Positions 18,302 through 27,831 are shown, counted from the first letter of the stretch. The stretch is DNA of 64,000 bases from Winogradskyella forsetii (GCF_013394595.1 NZ_CP053348.1:2816001-2880000); one strand, 5' to 3'. The notes: a model not told the origin generated them from the sequence alone. Numbers and translations: made by a program.

Positions 18302-21138
18302 ATAGAAACTTTTTTATAACAGTCCTTTTAATTGTTTTTGGCTTTACTATAAAGGCTCAAAACGCAATGGACATTGATGCCAAGGTAAATGTAGAAAGCA
18401 AAACTATTTCTATTTCCCAAACTATTATTTATAAAAATGAATCCAATGCTGTGTTAACGGAAATTTACCTTAACGATTGGAATCATAGCTACTCTACAAA
18501 ATCAACACCTTTAGCCAAACGTTTTGAAGAAGAATTCAGTACAAAATTTCATTTGGCTAAAGATGAACAACGTGGTTTTACGGTCATAACTTCAATCAAA
18601 AACGAGAATGACTCCTCTTTAGAACACAGTCGTTTAGATGCGCATCCAGATGTTATAAAAGTTAAACTGGAAAATCCCCTTCTACCAAATGAGGCTTACA
18701 CATTAAAACTCAATTATCAACTTAAATTACCAGACGCTACTTTTACAGATTATGGGTTTACTAAAACTAATGACTTCGACTTAAAATATTGGTATATCAC
18801 TCCTGCAGTTTATGACGGCGAATGGCAATATTATAGCAATAAGAATTTAGATGATATGTTTGTTCCCAAATCGGATATTACTATAACTATCACGCATCCA
18901 AGAAACTATAGAGTGACCTCTGAGTTAAATTTTAGTGCTGTGGGTTTTAACAAAGGCGATAATACGCAAACCACAACTCTAACTGGAAAAGACCGCATCG
19001 ACACCTATTTATCATTACATAAATTTCCCAACTATGGTTTTGTGCAAACAGATAATTTTATTCTAATTTCAAATATTAGCGAAAAAGGTTTACAAGGTCC
19101 CGAAAAAGCACTTATAACGGACCGCATAACGAAATACCTATCGGAACAATTAGGTGATTATCCGCATAGGCAATTGTTGGTTTCTTCTATTGATTACAGG
19201 AAAAACCCACTTTATGGACTCAATCAATTACCGTCTTTTTTCAGACCTTTTCCAGATGATCTTCAGTACGAATTAAAATTGGTAAAAACCGCTTTAAAAA
19301 AATATATCGATAATGTGCTTTTGCTAAATCCACGAAAAGAACACTGGTTAAGTGAAGGGCTTCAAATCTATTATTTGGAAAAGTATGTAGACCAGTATTA
19401 TCCAGACTTGAAACTATTGGGAACCTTATCTGATATTTGGGGCATAAAGGCATTTCATGCGGCTGATCTTAATTTTAACTTTCGTTATTTTCTATATGCT
19501 ATGGAAATTGCTCGGAAAAACAAAGATCAACCTTTGAGCATGTCCAAAGATTCTCTCACAAAATTCAATTCAAATATTGCAGGAAAGTATAAAGCAGGCG
19601 TCGGACTTAACTATTTAGATGAGTTTGCAGAAGATATCAACTTATCTCAATTAATTACCGAATTCGTAGAAACAAATCAATTAAAACAGATTAAAATCAG
19701 TGATTTTGAAACTTTTATAACCTCAAAAACAGATAAAGACCTACGCTGGTTTTTTACAGATTATATCAATACCAGAAAGAAAATAGACTTTAAGATTGCG
19801 GATTTGGAAACTACCGAAGATTCTTTAAAATTAACGATAAAGAACAAAAGGGATAACACCATGCCTATTTCAGTCTTTAAGATGAAAAATGATTCAGTAA
19901 TAGGTAAATTATGGGTGGAGAACATAAACGGAACCAAAACCATTTCAATACCAAAGGACAGTACCGAGAAGTTTATATTAGATTATGATAACGTGATACC
20001 CGAATTTAATCAACGTGATAATTATAGATCGGTAAAAGGTTCTTTTCTGAACAACAAACCTTTACAATTCCGGTTGTTTAAGGATATTGAAGACCCTAAT
20101 TACAACCAGGTGTTCTTAATGCCTTTGGTGGAATTCAACAATATTTACGACGGATTGACATTAGGCGCAAAATTCTATAATAAAACCATTTTAAGAAAAC
20201 GGTTGAATTATAAATTCTCACCACAATATGGCACACGGTCTAAATCCTTTACTGGTGGTTTTAGTGTTTTCTATTCTCACAATTTAGATGAGAAGAAACT
20301 TTACGATATCTCTTATGGTCTCTCAACCGCCTATCAGTCATTTGGGGAAGATGCTTTTTTTACAAGAATTCGTCCTTCCATTTCGTTCAGTTTTAGAGAT
20401 AATTCTGACTTAAGATCCAATAAAACGAGTCATATTAATGCCAGATATGTGAGTATTAAAAGGGAACTTGGAGAAAACGCCACTGTTATTGTAGATGAAC
20501 CAGACTACGGTGTTTTCAACCTAAGATACGTTTACTCAAATCCAGGCATTATTAATTATTCCACATTTAGAACAGATTTTCAAATTGCAGATAAATTCAG
20601 CAAATTATCTGTTAATTATGAATATAGAAAATTAACAAAAAGCAACCGAAATATCAGCTTCAGGTTTTTTGCAGGTGCCTTTTTAGAAAACAACTCCGAT
20701 TTAGCGTCCAATTATTTCAGTTTCGCTCTAGACAGACCAACGGATTATTTGTTCGACTTTAACTATTTGGGACGCTCTGAAGCCACTGGAATATTTAGTC
20801 AACAAATCATAATCGCAGAAGGTGGATTTAAATCTAAATTAGAAACACCGTTTGCTAACCAATGGATGACTACAGCTAATTTCAGCACGTCTATTTGGAG
20901 ATACATACAAGCCTATGGTGATGTTGGTTTGGTAAAGAATAAATATGAAAACACGAAATTTGTTTACGATTCCGGTATCCGATTAACGCTTGTCGAAGAT
21001 TACTTTGAAATCTACTTCCCGGTATATTCTAATCTTGGCTGGGAAATTGCCGAACAAGATTACGACCAACGTATTCGATTTATGTTCACTGTAGATCCAC
21101 AAGTACTTTTAGGATTATTTAGAAGAAAATGGTATTGA
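18298..21138 (+). CDS. M1-aminopeptidase-like membrane protein lacking HExxH
   Basis: The 946-residue protein starts at a TTG in the overlap TTGA with the upstream stop; this start is supported by the signal peptide it produces (FFITVLLIVFGFTIKAQ). Residues about 20-500 resemble the M1 gluzincin fold, including a WLSEGLQIYYLEKY segment that aligns to the WLNEGFA helix holding the third zinc ligand. The helix upstream where HExxH should be has no such motif, so the zinc site is probably lost. Residues about 590-946 are rich in alternating beta-strand patterns and end in Trp-Tyr, suggesting an outer-membrane barrel or similar. Function unknown. Confidence 0.65.
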   Translation: MNRNFFITVLLIVFGFTIKAQNAMDIDAKVNVESKTISISQTIIYKNESNAVLTEIYLNDWNHSYSTKSTPLAKRFEEEFSTKFHLAKDEQRGFTVITSIKNENDSSLEHSRLDAHPDVIKVKLENPLLPNEAYTLKLNYQLKLPDATFTDYGFTKTNDFDLKYWYITPAVYDGEWQYYSNKNLDDMFVPKSDITITITHPRNYRVTSELNFSAVGFNKGDNTQTTTLTGKDRIDTYLSLHKFPNYGFVQTDNFILISNISEKGLQGPEKALITDRITKYLSEQLGDYPHRQLLVSSIDYRKNPLYGLNQLPSFFRPFPDDLQYELKLVKTALKKYIDNVLLLNPRKEHWLSEGLQIYYLEKYVDQYYPDLKLLGTLSDIWGIKAFHAADLNFNFRYFLYAMEIARKNKDQPLSMSKDSLTKFNSNIAGKYKAGVGLNYLDEFAEDINLSQLITEFVETNQLKQIKISDFETFITSKTDKDLRWFFTDYINTRKKIDFKIADLETTEDSLKLTIKNKRDNTMPISVFKMKNDSVIGKLWVENINGTKTISIPKDSTEKFILDYDNVIPEFNQRDNYRSVKGSFLNNKPLQFRLFKDIEDPNYNQVFLMPLVEFNNIYDGLTLGAKFYNKTILRKRLNYKFSPQYGTRSKSFTGGFSVFYSHNLDEKKLYDISYGLSTAYQSFGEDAFFTRIRPSISFSFRDNSDLRSNKTSHINARYVSIKRELGENATVIVDEPDYGVFNLRYVYSNPGIINYSTFRTDFQIADKFSKLSVNYEYRKLTKSNRNISFRFFAGAFLENNSDLASNYFSFALDRPTDYLFDFNYLGRSEATGIFSQQIIIAEGGFKSKLETPFANQWMTTANFSTSIWRYIQAYGDVGLVKNKYENTKFVYDSGIRLTLVEDYFEIYFPVYSNLGWEIAEQDYDQRIRFMFTVDPQVLLGLFRRKWY

Positions 21139-21297
21139 TCTGGTTTCAACCTTTTTAATACGCTAAAACTCAAAAAGCTACAATGGGATTATTAGCAAAT
21201 TCTTATTGAAAAGTTAAATTTCTGATTTTATTTAAACAATTCTCCGTCTTTAGTTTGTTTTTTTGAGAATAATTCAAGATTATAAATTTCTAAGCTA

Positions 21298-21328
21298 TTG
21301 CATAAAAATTTTAATTTTTGTACTTTCG
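21298..21328 (+). promoter_or_regulatory. Promoter of the E1 dehydrogenase gene
   Basis: TTG at 21298-21300 and TACTTTCG at 21321-21328 are separated by 20 bp, matching the Bacteroidota promoter with one mismatch in the -7 box. The start codon follows after 77 bp. Confidence 0.55.
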
Positions 21329-21405
21329 CAAGACCAGTGAGTTCTTAAAATAATTACTAGTATTATTTTGGAATTTATTTGGTCCTAGATTTAAACCATA
21401 CTTGC

Positions 21406-23817
21406 ATGAAGACCAACCCTGACACTAAAACAGAAATTACATTTGAAGATTTTAAAGCGGAAGTTTTAAATGATTACAAACTGGCAGTAACCAGTAGAGA
21501 ATGTAGTTTGTTGGGGCGTCGTGAAGTGTTAACAGGAAAGGCAAAGTTTGGTATTTTTGGGGATGGAAAGGAAATTCCACAGATTGCTTGGGCAAAAGCT
21601 TTTGAAAATGGCGATTTTAGATCAGGTTATTATAGAGATCAAACGTTTATGATGGCCATTGGTGAATTGACCATTGAGCAATTCTTCGCAGGCTTATATG
21701 CCAATACAGACATAAAGGACGAGCCCATGTCAGCCGGTCGCCAAATGGGAGGTCATTTTGCCACGCATAGTTTAGATGCCGACGGGAATTGGAAAAATCT
21801 AACAGAACAGAAAAACTCAAGTGCAGATATATCGCCTACTGCAGGACAAATGCCTAGACTTTTAGGGTTGGCACAAGCGTCTAAAATATACAGAAAAGTA
21901 AAAGGTATTGATAGTACAAATTTTTCTAAATCCGGAAATGAAATTGCTTGGGGAACTATTGGTAATGCTAGCACAAGTGAAGGATTGTTTTTTGAAACCA
22001 TCAATGCAGCTGGTGTTTTGCAAGTGCCAATGATCGTTAGTATTTGGGATGATAATTATGGTATCTCTGTACACGCCAGACATCAAACTACAAAAGAAAA
22101 TATTTCTGAAATTCTAAAAGGCTTTCAACGTAACGAAGACGATAAAGGTTATGAGATTTTCAGAGTCGATGGTTGGAATTATCCTGAATTAATGGACACC
22201 TACCAAAGGGCTGCTAAAATCTCTAGAAAAGAGCATGTACCTGTAATGATTCATGTTCAAGAATTAACACAGCCACAAGGGCATTCCACATCTGGATCCC
22301 ATGAGCGCTACAAGGATCAGGAACGTTTAGCTTGGGAAGCCGAATACGACTGTAATGCACAAATGCGCAAATGGATTATTGAAAATAATATTGCCACGAC
22401 CGAGGAATTGATTGTTTTGGAACGCAGCATTAAAAAAGACGTTAGGGCAGCTAAAAAAGCCGCCTGGACCGCATTCCATAATCCTATTTTATCCGAACGT
22501 AAAGAAGCACTTAACTTGCTAGAGAAATTAGCAGCTTCTAGTTCAAACGGCGTTTTCATCAAAAAATTCAAGAACGATTTAGAAGCTTTAGATGAGCCAG
22601 TACGACGCGATATACTGTCTGCCACACGAAGAGCATTACGCTATGTGGTTTCAGAATCATCTTCTGAGAAATTAGCACTTCAGAATTGGATAAATAATTA
22701 TATCAGTAACAATCAACCTAAATACAGTTCACATTTATATAGCGAATCAGAACACAATGCTTTAAACCAATCTCAAATTATCCCAACCTACGACGATGAT
22801 GCCAAAGAAGTTGATGGACGCGTCGTTTTAAGGGAAAATTTCGATGCCATTTTCAACAGGTATCCAGAAGCTTTAATTTTCGGGGAAGATGCTGGTTATA
22901 TTGGGGATGTGAATCAAGGGTTGGAAGGGCTTCAGGAAAAATATGGAGCGCTTCGGGTTTCTGATACAGGAATAAGGGAAGCCACCATTATCGGTCAAGG
23001 CATTGGGATGGCCATGCGTGGTCTGAGACCTATTGCTGAGATTCAGTATTTAGATTACATTATGTATGCACTTCAAATCATGAGTGACGATCTGGCAACG
23101 GTACAATACAGAACTAAAGGTCGCCAAAAAGCGCCATTAATTGTAAGAACCCGTGGACATCGTTTAGAAGGCATCTGGCATTCTGGGTCGCAAATGGGAG
23201 GCGTTTTAAATTTGGTTAGAGGCATCCATGTGTTAGTCCCAAGAAATATGACAAAAGCCGCTGGTTTTTATAATACTTTGTTAGACAGTGACGAACCAGC
23301 TTTGGTCGTTGAATGTCTAAATGGTTACCGACTTAAAGAGAAATTACCTAACAATATTGGAAAGTTTAAAACACCAATTGGCGTGGTTGAAACTATTAGG
23401 GAAGGCGACGATATTACCTTAGTCTCTTATGGCTCTACCTTGCGTTTGGTAGAACAAGCGGCAAAAGAACTCCAAGTTGTTGGTATTGATGCAGAAATTA
23501 TTGATGTTCAGTCTTTATTACCGTTTGATGTAAACCATGATATTGTAAAAAGTATAGCTAAAACCAGCAGAGTCATGGTAATTGATGAAGACGTCAAAGG
23601 TGGTGCTTCAGCTTATATTTTAGATCAAATATTGAATGTGCAAAATGCGTTTCAATATTTAGACAGCCAACCAAAAACTTTAGCAGCCCAACCTCACAGG
23701 CCAGCTTACGGAACTGATGGCGATTATTTTTCAAAACCTTCTGTAGAGGATATTTTTGAAGCGATTTATGGTGTGATGCATGAATTGAGTCCTGATGATT
23801 TTCCAAAATTGAGATAA
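21406..23817 (+). CDS. 2-oxoacid dehydrogenase E1, fused alpha and beta subunits (branched-chain type)
   Basis: The 803-residue protein joins an E1-alpha half (about 1-400; SAGRQMGGHF, WGTIGNASTSEG thiamin-diphosphate region, IWDDNYGISVHAR) to an E1-beta half (about 450-800; FGEDAGYIGDVNQGLEGL, DTGIREATIIGQGIGMAM, EIQYLDYI, VIDEDVKGGASAYI). This is the fused E1 widespread in Bacteroidota, decarboxylating branched-chain 2-oxo acids for acyl-CoA and branched fatty-acid primer synthesis. A TTG-initiated form nine residues longer is possible at 21379, but the ATG at 21406 is preferred. E2 and E3 genes are not nearby. Confidence 0.9.
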   Translation: MKTNPDTKTEITFEDFKAEVLNDYKLAVTSRECSLLGRREVLTGKAKFGIFGDGKEIPQIAWAKAFENGDFRSGYYRDQTFMMAIGELTIEQFFAGLYANTDIKDEPMSAGRQMGGHFATHSLDADGNWKNLTEQKNSSADISPTAGQMPRLLGLAQASKIYRKVKGIDSTNFSKSGNEIAWGTIGNASTSEGLFFETINAAGVLQVPMIVSIWDDNYGISVHARHQTTKENISEILKGFQRNEDDKGYEIFRVDGWNYPELMDTYQRAAKISRKEHVPVMIHVQELTQPQGHSTSGSHERYKDQERLAWEAEYDCNAQMRKWIIENNIATTEELIVLERSIKKDVRAAKKAAWTAFHNPILSERKEALNLLEKLAASSSNGVFIKKFKNDLEALDEPVRRDILSATRRALRYVVSESSSEKLALQNWINNYISNNQPKYSSHLYSESEHNALNQSQIIPTYDDDAKEVDGRVVLRENFDAIFNRYPEALIFGEDAGYIGDVNQGLEGLQEKYGALRVSDTGIREATIIGQGIGMAMRGLRPIAEIQYLDYIMYALQIMSDDLATVQYRTKGRQKAPLIVRTRGHRLEGIWHSGSQMGGVLNLVRGIHVLVPRNMTKAAGFYNTLLDSDEPALVVECLNGYRLKEKLPNNIGKFKTPIGVVETIREGDDITLVSYGSTLRLVEQAAKELQVVGIDAEIIDVQSLLPFDVNHDIVKSIAKTSRVMVIDEDVKGGASAYILDQILNVQNAFQYLDSQPKTLAAQPHRPAYGTDGDYFSKPSVEDIFEAIYGVMHELSPDDFPKLR

Positions 23818-23850
23818 GAAAAGTTTAAAAAAAATTATATTAAAGCTCTA

Positions 23851-23887
23851 AAGCAGTCAATTAATTTATAGTTGACTGCTTTTGTTT
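23851..23887 (+). terminator. Intrinsic terminator
   Basis: Stem AAGCAGTCAA / TTGACTGCTT with an 11-nt loop and a TTTGTTTTT tail, 33 bp after the E1 gene. Confidence 0.85.
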
Positions 23888-23937
23888 TTATATAAACCTT
23901 TATATTTAAATAACCACACAATACCTATATTTATCCT

Positions 23938-24411
23938 ATGAAGATTGAATCCATAGTCACTATAAAAAAAGAATTAAAACACCTGTCGCAGGAAGAACTT
24001 CTGGAGCTTTGTTTGCGCTTAGGGAAATTCAAAAAAGAAAACAAAGCGTTATTGACCTATTTGTTATTTGAATCCCATGATGAAGATGGTTACATAGCAA
24101 GTGTAAAATTAACCTTAGACGAAATGTTTGAAGGGATCAACTCAGACAGTTATTTCTACATGAAGAAAACGATTCGAAAGATTTTGAGACAGATTCGGGT
24201 TTATAGTCGGTATTCATTAAAGAAAACAACCGAAGTTGAACTCCTACTCTATTTCTGTGAACGTTTAAATGAATTAAAACCATCAATCCATAGAAACACC
24301 ACGTTGAGTAATCTTTACGAACGGCAGGTTCTTTCCATCAAAAAGAAAATTAGTGTGCTGCATGAAGATTTACAGTATGATTATAATTTAATGTTAAAAT
24401 CTCTAGAGTGA
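23938..24411 (+). CDS. Conserved hypothetical all-helical cytoplasmic protein
   Basis: The 157-residue protein has no signal or membrane segment. It is highly charged and helical: a first helix pair containing KELKHLSQEELLELCLRLGK, a central basic region YMKKTIRKILRQIRVYSRYS (about 75-95), and a C-terminal helix with SIKKKISVLHEDLQYDYN. I recognise it only as the kind of short conserved hypothetical common in Flavobacteriaceae. The basic middle could bind nucleic acid, but nothing proves this. Followed after 48 bp by a barrel-like protein gene. Confidence 0.6.
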   Translation: MKIESIVTIKKELKHLSQEELLELCLRLGKFKKENKALLTYLLFESHDEDGYIASVKLTLDEMFEGINSDSYFYMKKTIRKILRQIRVYSRYSLKKTTEVELLLYFCERLNELKPSIHRNTTLSNLYERQVLSIKKKISVLHEDLQYDYNLMLKSLE

Positions 24412-24459
24412 TTATTTCATAAATACAGTTCTTATTATCTTTAAAAGAAAAATAATTAT

Positions 24460-25095
24460 ATGAAAAAGATAAGCTTTTACTCACTTTTAATAGGTTTCAT
24501 TCTTTACAGTAATCTTTCCTTTGGTCAAGACGAAAATGAATCCACATATTCAAAATTTAGCTTAATTACCTATGGAACTATTGGTTTTGCTAAAGTAGAA
24601 AACGATAATCAAGCGAATTATAACTTGGATGCCAACTCTGCTGAGCTGCTTCTAAATTATAAATTCAATAAAAAATATGGGATTTTTACTGGAGTTGGAA
24701 TAACAGAACTTAGTGGTTCGGGATTTAATGACGAAAGTATCTTTTATCACGAAAGAAGTGTTATTAAAATTCCGTTAGGGCTTTCTATTAGCTATGACCT
24801 ATCGGATAAGCTTTCAACTTACATGGGTATTGCTGCCTACGGACAAACCATAATAAGTGATGAGTATAGGTATATCGATAGAACTGTAGAAGATTTATAC
24901 GAAGGTTGGAATTTTGGTGCGCAATTTAGTCTTGGGATTACACATCAAGTTGACGATTGTCTTAGTATTGGCTTAATTTATTCTGGCCAATCGGACTTTA
25001 CCAAGTTAGAAACAACAGACAATGCCTCTTTTAAGGATGAACAAAAAATAACAGATTTAAATACCTTAGGTTTATTATTAGAGTGGACGTTCTGA
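24460..25095 (+). CDS. Outer-membrane beta-barrel protein (OmpW/Opa-like)
   Basis: The 211-residue protein has a signal peptide (MKKISFYSLLIGFILYSNLSFGQ) and a mature part of alternating amphipathic strands of about ten residues: NYKFNKKYGIFTGVGITEL, IPLGLSISYDLSDKLSTYMG, WNFGAQFSLGITHQVDDCLS, ending LGLLLEWTF with a C-terminal Phe, the usual barrel assembly signal. Small eight-strand barrel architecture; role unknown. Confidence 0.65.
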   Translation: MKKISFYSLLIGFILYSNLSFGQDENESTYSKFSLITYGTIGFAKVENDNQANYNLDANSAELLLNYKFNKKYGIFTGVGITELSGSGFNDESIFYHERSVIKIPLGLSISYDLSDKLSTYMGIAAYGQTIISDEYRYIDRTVEDLYEGWNFGAQFSLGITHQVDDCLSIGLIYSGQSDFTKLETTDNASFKDEQKITDLNTLGLLLEWTF

Positions 25096-25097
25096 GA

Positions 25098-25175
25098 TTA
25101 ATTATCTTGCTTACTAGCCCTTCGGCTACCTCCATACATTTCGTATGTAACTAATCGCGCTACAGGCTTAGCGTT
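25098..25175 (-). pseudogene. Relic of the 3' end of an RlmL-like methyltransferase gene
   Basis: Reading the minus strand, this stretch encodes NAKPVARLVTYEMYGGSRRA SKQDN then a stop, matching the C-terminus NAKLEARLVKYEMYEGSRKA SKQ of the intact gene at 25855-27012. The 69 bases 25107-25175 align without gaps to 25858-25926 with 58 identities. No further upstream homology is visible, so only the last ~23 codons remain. The copy flanks the SnoaL-like gene on its left while the real gene end flanks it on the right. Confidence 0.85.
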
Positions 25176-25419
25176 GATAAGATTGCTAATATTTCATAAT
25201 ACCTAGTAACACCTTTCTATAATCTCCACAAATAGTACCCTTTACATTTGAAATCGCAGGTTTACATTTTTGCAGATTCTACAACCTAAAAATGTTTCCA
25301 CAAACATTTAGTTCGTTTTGTATCTAAGTTATAAGTTAAGGTGACGTTAAACCGCAGAATTTTTTTTGACTTTGCTGGATTAACTTGTAACTTTAGTTTA
25401 TAACCAAAATAAACATATT

Positions 25420-25803
25420 ATGACTTATAAAGAAAAAGCACAAGATATTTACAATCAATTAGGACAAGGAAAGCTATTAGATGCCTTCGATCAATACTAC
25501 GGTGACAATGTGGTAATGACAGAACCAACTGGCACTAGAAAAGGTAAACCCGAGTGCAGAAAATATGAAGAAAAATTTTTAGAACATGTAAAAGAATTTC
25601 ATGGACTGGAAGTCCATCATATTGGAGCCAACGAAAATGATTCGACCTCATTTGTAGAAAGCACTATGGATGTTACCTTTAATGCTGGCAACCGAGAAAA
25701 ATTACGTCAGGTTGCTGTTCAACAATGGAGTGGTGATCATATCACACATGAACGTTTCTATTACGATAATGAAAATCTTAACAAACCAAAGATTGAGATT
25801 TAA
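25420..25803 (+). CDS. SnoaL-like / NTF2-fold protein
   Basis: The 127-residue protein starts MTYKEKAQDIYNQLGQGKLL and has the cone-shaped NTF2-fold pattern of SnoaL-like polyketide cyclase relatives: an N-terminal helix (KAQDIYNQLGQGKLLDAFDQYY), a VVMTEPTGTRKGK turn, and C-terminal strands ending QQWSGDHITHERFYYD. Such proteins are often small isomerases or ligand-binding proteins; no function can be assigned. A -7-like TAACTTTA (25388-25395) precedes it and a bidirectional terminator follows. It sits between the methyltransferase 3' end and its relic copy. Confidence 0.75.
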   Translation: MTYKEKAQDIYNQLGQGKLLDAFDQYYGDNVVMTEPTGTRKGKPECRKYEEKFLEHVKEFHGLEVHHIGANENDSTSFVESTMDVTFNAGNREKLRQVAVQQWSGDHITHERFYYDNENLNKPKIEI

Positions 25804-25832
25804 ATAGAAAAATTTTTGGCTGTATTATCAAC

Positions 25833-25856
25833 AAAGACAACTCGTGAGTTGTCTTT
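25833..25856. terminator. Bidirectional terminator overlapping a stop codon
   Basis: Perfect 11-bp stem AAAGACAACTC / GAGTTGTCTTT with a 2-base loop between the convergent SnoaL-like and methyltransferase genes. Its right arm overlaps the TAA of the methyltransferase gene (25857-25855). Confidence 0.85.
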
Positions 25857-27012
25857 ATTGTTTACTAGCCTTCCGGCTACCTTCATACATTTCATATTTT
25901 ACCAATCGTGCTTCAAGCTTAGCGTTGAATACCTTAATTTTTCGTGATGGTCTTAAGCCCACTGATTTTAACGCTTCAAGATTAGACGTAATGAGCCATG
26001 CATTGGTTCCTGGATAACCATGTTTTAAGGTGGTTCCAATATTCCCATAGAATTCTTCCACATTCAAGTTTTCTAAACGCTCACCATAAGGTGGGTTAAA
26101 AACCATATGCAATTTCTCATTGCCTGATTTTTGGGTTTTAAAGAAATCTTCGTGCTGAATATGAATAAATTCATCCAAATGCGCATTCTTTATATTTTCC
26201 TTTGCTTTGGCAATGGCTGAAGGCGACTTATCATAACCTATTATTTTATGATGAAAGTCCCTCGTTTTCTTCAAAAGGGATTCCTCAATAGTCTCAAATA
26301 AATCTACATCCCAATCCGTCCAACGTTCAAAGGCAAATTCCTTTCGCATTAAATTTGGAGGAATATTACAAGCAATCATAGCCGCTTCGGCCAGCATAGT
26401 GCCACTACCGCACATTGGGTCCATAAAATCGGTTTGGCCGTCCCAACCACTCATCATAATTAATCCAGCGGCTAAAACTTCGTTAATTGGCGCAATATTG
26501 GTGGCTGTTTTGTAACCACGACGGTGTAAAGATTCGCCCGAAGTGTCCAAGGAAATGGTGCAACGTTGTCTATCTATATGTACATTAATCTTTAAATCCG
26601 GAAATCGTAAATCCACATCTGGTCGTGTGCCATCAATATCCCTAAAACGATCTACAATCGCATCCTTGGTTTTTAGAGCTGTGTATTGCGAATGTGTAAA
26701 TACACTATTGTGAACCGTGGCATCAACCGCCAAAGAACCTGTGGGTTTTAGGTAATCTTCCCACTTCATTTGCTTTACATTCTTATAGAGATCCTCTTCC
26801 CTAGCAACCCGAAACGAATGAATGGGTTTTAATATTTTGATAGCTGTTCTTATCCCAAGATTGGCCTTGTACATAAAGCCTTTATCGCCAACAAAACTTA
26901 CATTTCTGACCCCTTTTTCCACTTCCATAGCACCAAGCTGTGTCAGTTCCTTTGCTAAAATATCTTCGAAGCCAAATAAAGTCTTGGCTAACATCTTATA
27001 ATTATTGTCCAT
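25855..27012 (-). CDS. THUMP-domain class I RNA methyltransferase (RlmL-like)
   Basis: The 385-residue protein has a ferredoxin-like/THUMP N-terminus (about 45-155), then a Rossmann methyltransferase domain with motif I DPMCGSGTMLAEAA (about 196-209) and the N6/N2-methylation motif NPPYGERL (about 305). This is the arrangement of the RlmL N-terminal half (23S rRNA m2G2445) and its free-standing relatives in Bacteroidota. The target base is inferred from family only. Divergent from the next methyltransferase gene through a palindromic promoter region. Confidence 0.88.
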   Translation of the reverse strand: MDNNYKMLAKTLFGFEDILAKELTQLGAMEVEKGVRNVSFVGDKGFMYKANLGIRTAIKILKPIHSFRVAREEDLYKNVKQMKWEDYLKPTGSLAVDATVHNSVFTHSQYTALKTKDAIVDRFRDIDGTRPDVDLRFPDLKINVHIDRQRCTISLDTSGESLHRRGYKTATNIAPINEVLAAGLIMMSGWDGQTDFMDPMCGSGTMLAEAAMIACNIPPNLMRKEFAFERWTDWDVDLFETIEESLLKKTRDFHHKIIGYDKSPSAIAKAKENIKNAHLDEFIHIQHEDFFKTQKSGNEKLHMVFNPPYGERLENLNVEEFYGNIGTTLKHGYPGTNAWLITSNLEALKSVGLRPSRKIKVFNAKLEARLVKYEMYEGSRKASKQ

Positions 27013-27030
27013 AAGTTCCGCTTAATAGAT

Positions 27031-27053
27031 TGCAAAAATACAGTATTTTTGCA
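27031..27053. promoter_or_regulatory. Palindromic divergent promoter
   Basis: A perfect inverted repeat with arms TGCAAAAATA and TATTTTTGCA and a 3-bp centre. Each arm contains a -7 element TATTTTTG, one per strand (27044-27051 plus; 27040-27033 minus), so the two divergent methyltransferase genes appear to have back-to-back -7 boxes. Confidence 0.6.
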
Positions 27054-27067
27054 GGACATTTAATGTT

Positions 27068-27823
27068 ATGACTAAATCTACAAAACAATGGTACGCATCG
27101 TGGTTTGACACACCATACTACCATATTTTATATAAGGACAGGAATTACGATGAAGCCCAAGGGTTTATGGATAATCTCACCAACTATCTCAATCTGCCCG
27201 AAGGCGGTAAAATCCTAGATTTAGCTTGTGGCAAAGGTAGGCATTCGGTGTATCTTAATTCTTTGGGTTACGATGTTACTGGAGTCGATTTATCGGAACA
27301 AAGTATTGCACACGCCAAACATTACGAAAACGAAACCCTGAAGTTTAATGTTCATGATATGAGCAAACCGTATCCCGATACTTTTGATGCCGTTTTTAAT
27401 CTTTTTACAAGTTTTGGCTATTTTGATGATGACAGTTGTAATTTAAAAACCATAACATCCATTAAAGCAGAACTAAATGAATTTGGCTTTGGTGTCATCG
27501 ATTTTATGAACACCAATCATGTGATTGAAAATTTAGTAGCTGAAGATGTGAAAACGGTTGAAGGCATCGATTTTCATCAGAAACGCTATGTAAAAGATGG
27601 TTATATTATAAAGGATATAAGTTTTGAAGTGCCTGCTGAGGAAAGTCGAACTATGGATGGCGAAAAATTCGAATTTCAAGAACGGGTTAAAGCCTTTACT
27701 TTAGAAGATTTTGAAATACTGTTTGAAAAGGCAGGCGTTCATTTGTTAGATATATTTGGTGATTTTAAATTACGAAAATTCCATGCTAAAACATCCGAAC
27801 GCTTAATCATGATTTTTAAGTAA
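27068..27823 (+). CDS. Class I SAM-dependent methyltransferase
   Basis: The 251-residue protein has a SAM-binding motif I ILDLACGKGRHSVYLN (about 49-64), motif II VTGVDLSEQSI (about 71) and a post-I acidic region. The C-terminal part (FQERVKAFTLEDFEILFEKAG) matches the methyltransferase domain 25 family. Target unknown. Begins 55 bp from the divergent RlmL-like gene and is followed after 8 bp by the ZIP transporter. Confidence 0.85.
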   Translation: MTKSTKQWYASWFDTPYYHILYKDRNYDEAQGFMDNLTNYLNLPEGGKILDLACGKGRHSVYLNSLGYDVTGVDLSEQSIAHAKHYENETLKFNVHDMSKPYPDTFDAVFNLFTSFGYFDDDSCNLKTITSIKAELNEFGFGVIDFMNTNHVIENLVAEDVKTVEGIDFHQKRYVKDGYIIKDISFEVPAEESRTMDGEKFEFQERVKAFTLEDFEILFEKAGVHLLDIFGDFKLRKFHAKTSERLIMIFK

Positions 27824-27831
27824 ACCCATAC

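Noticed and set aside
19250..19400. A zinc-binding HExxH in the M1-like protein
   Set aside because: No HExxH is present in the expected helix; only the later WLSEG segment aligns.
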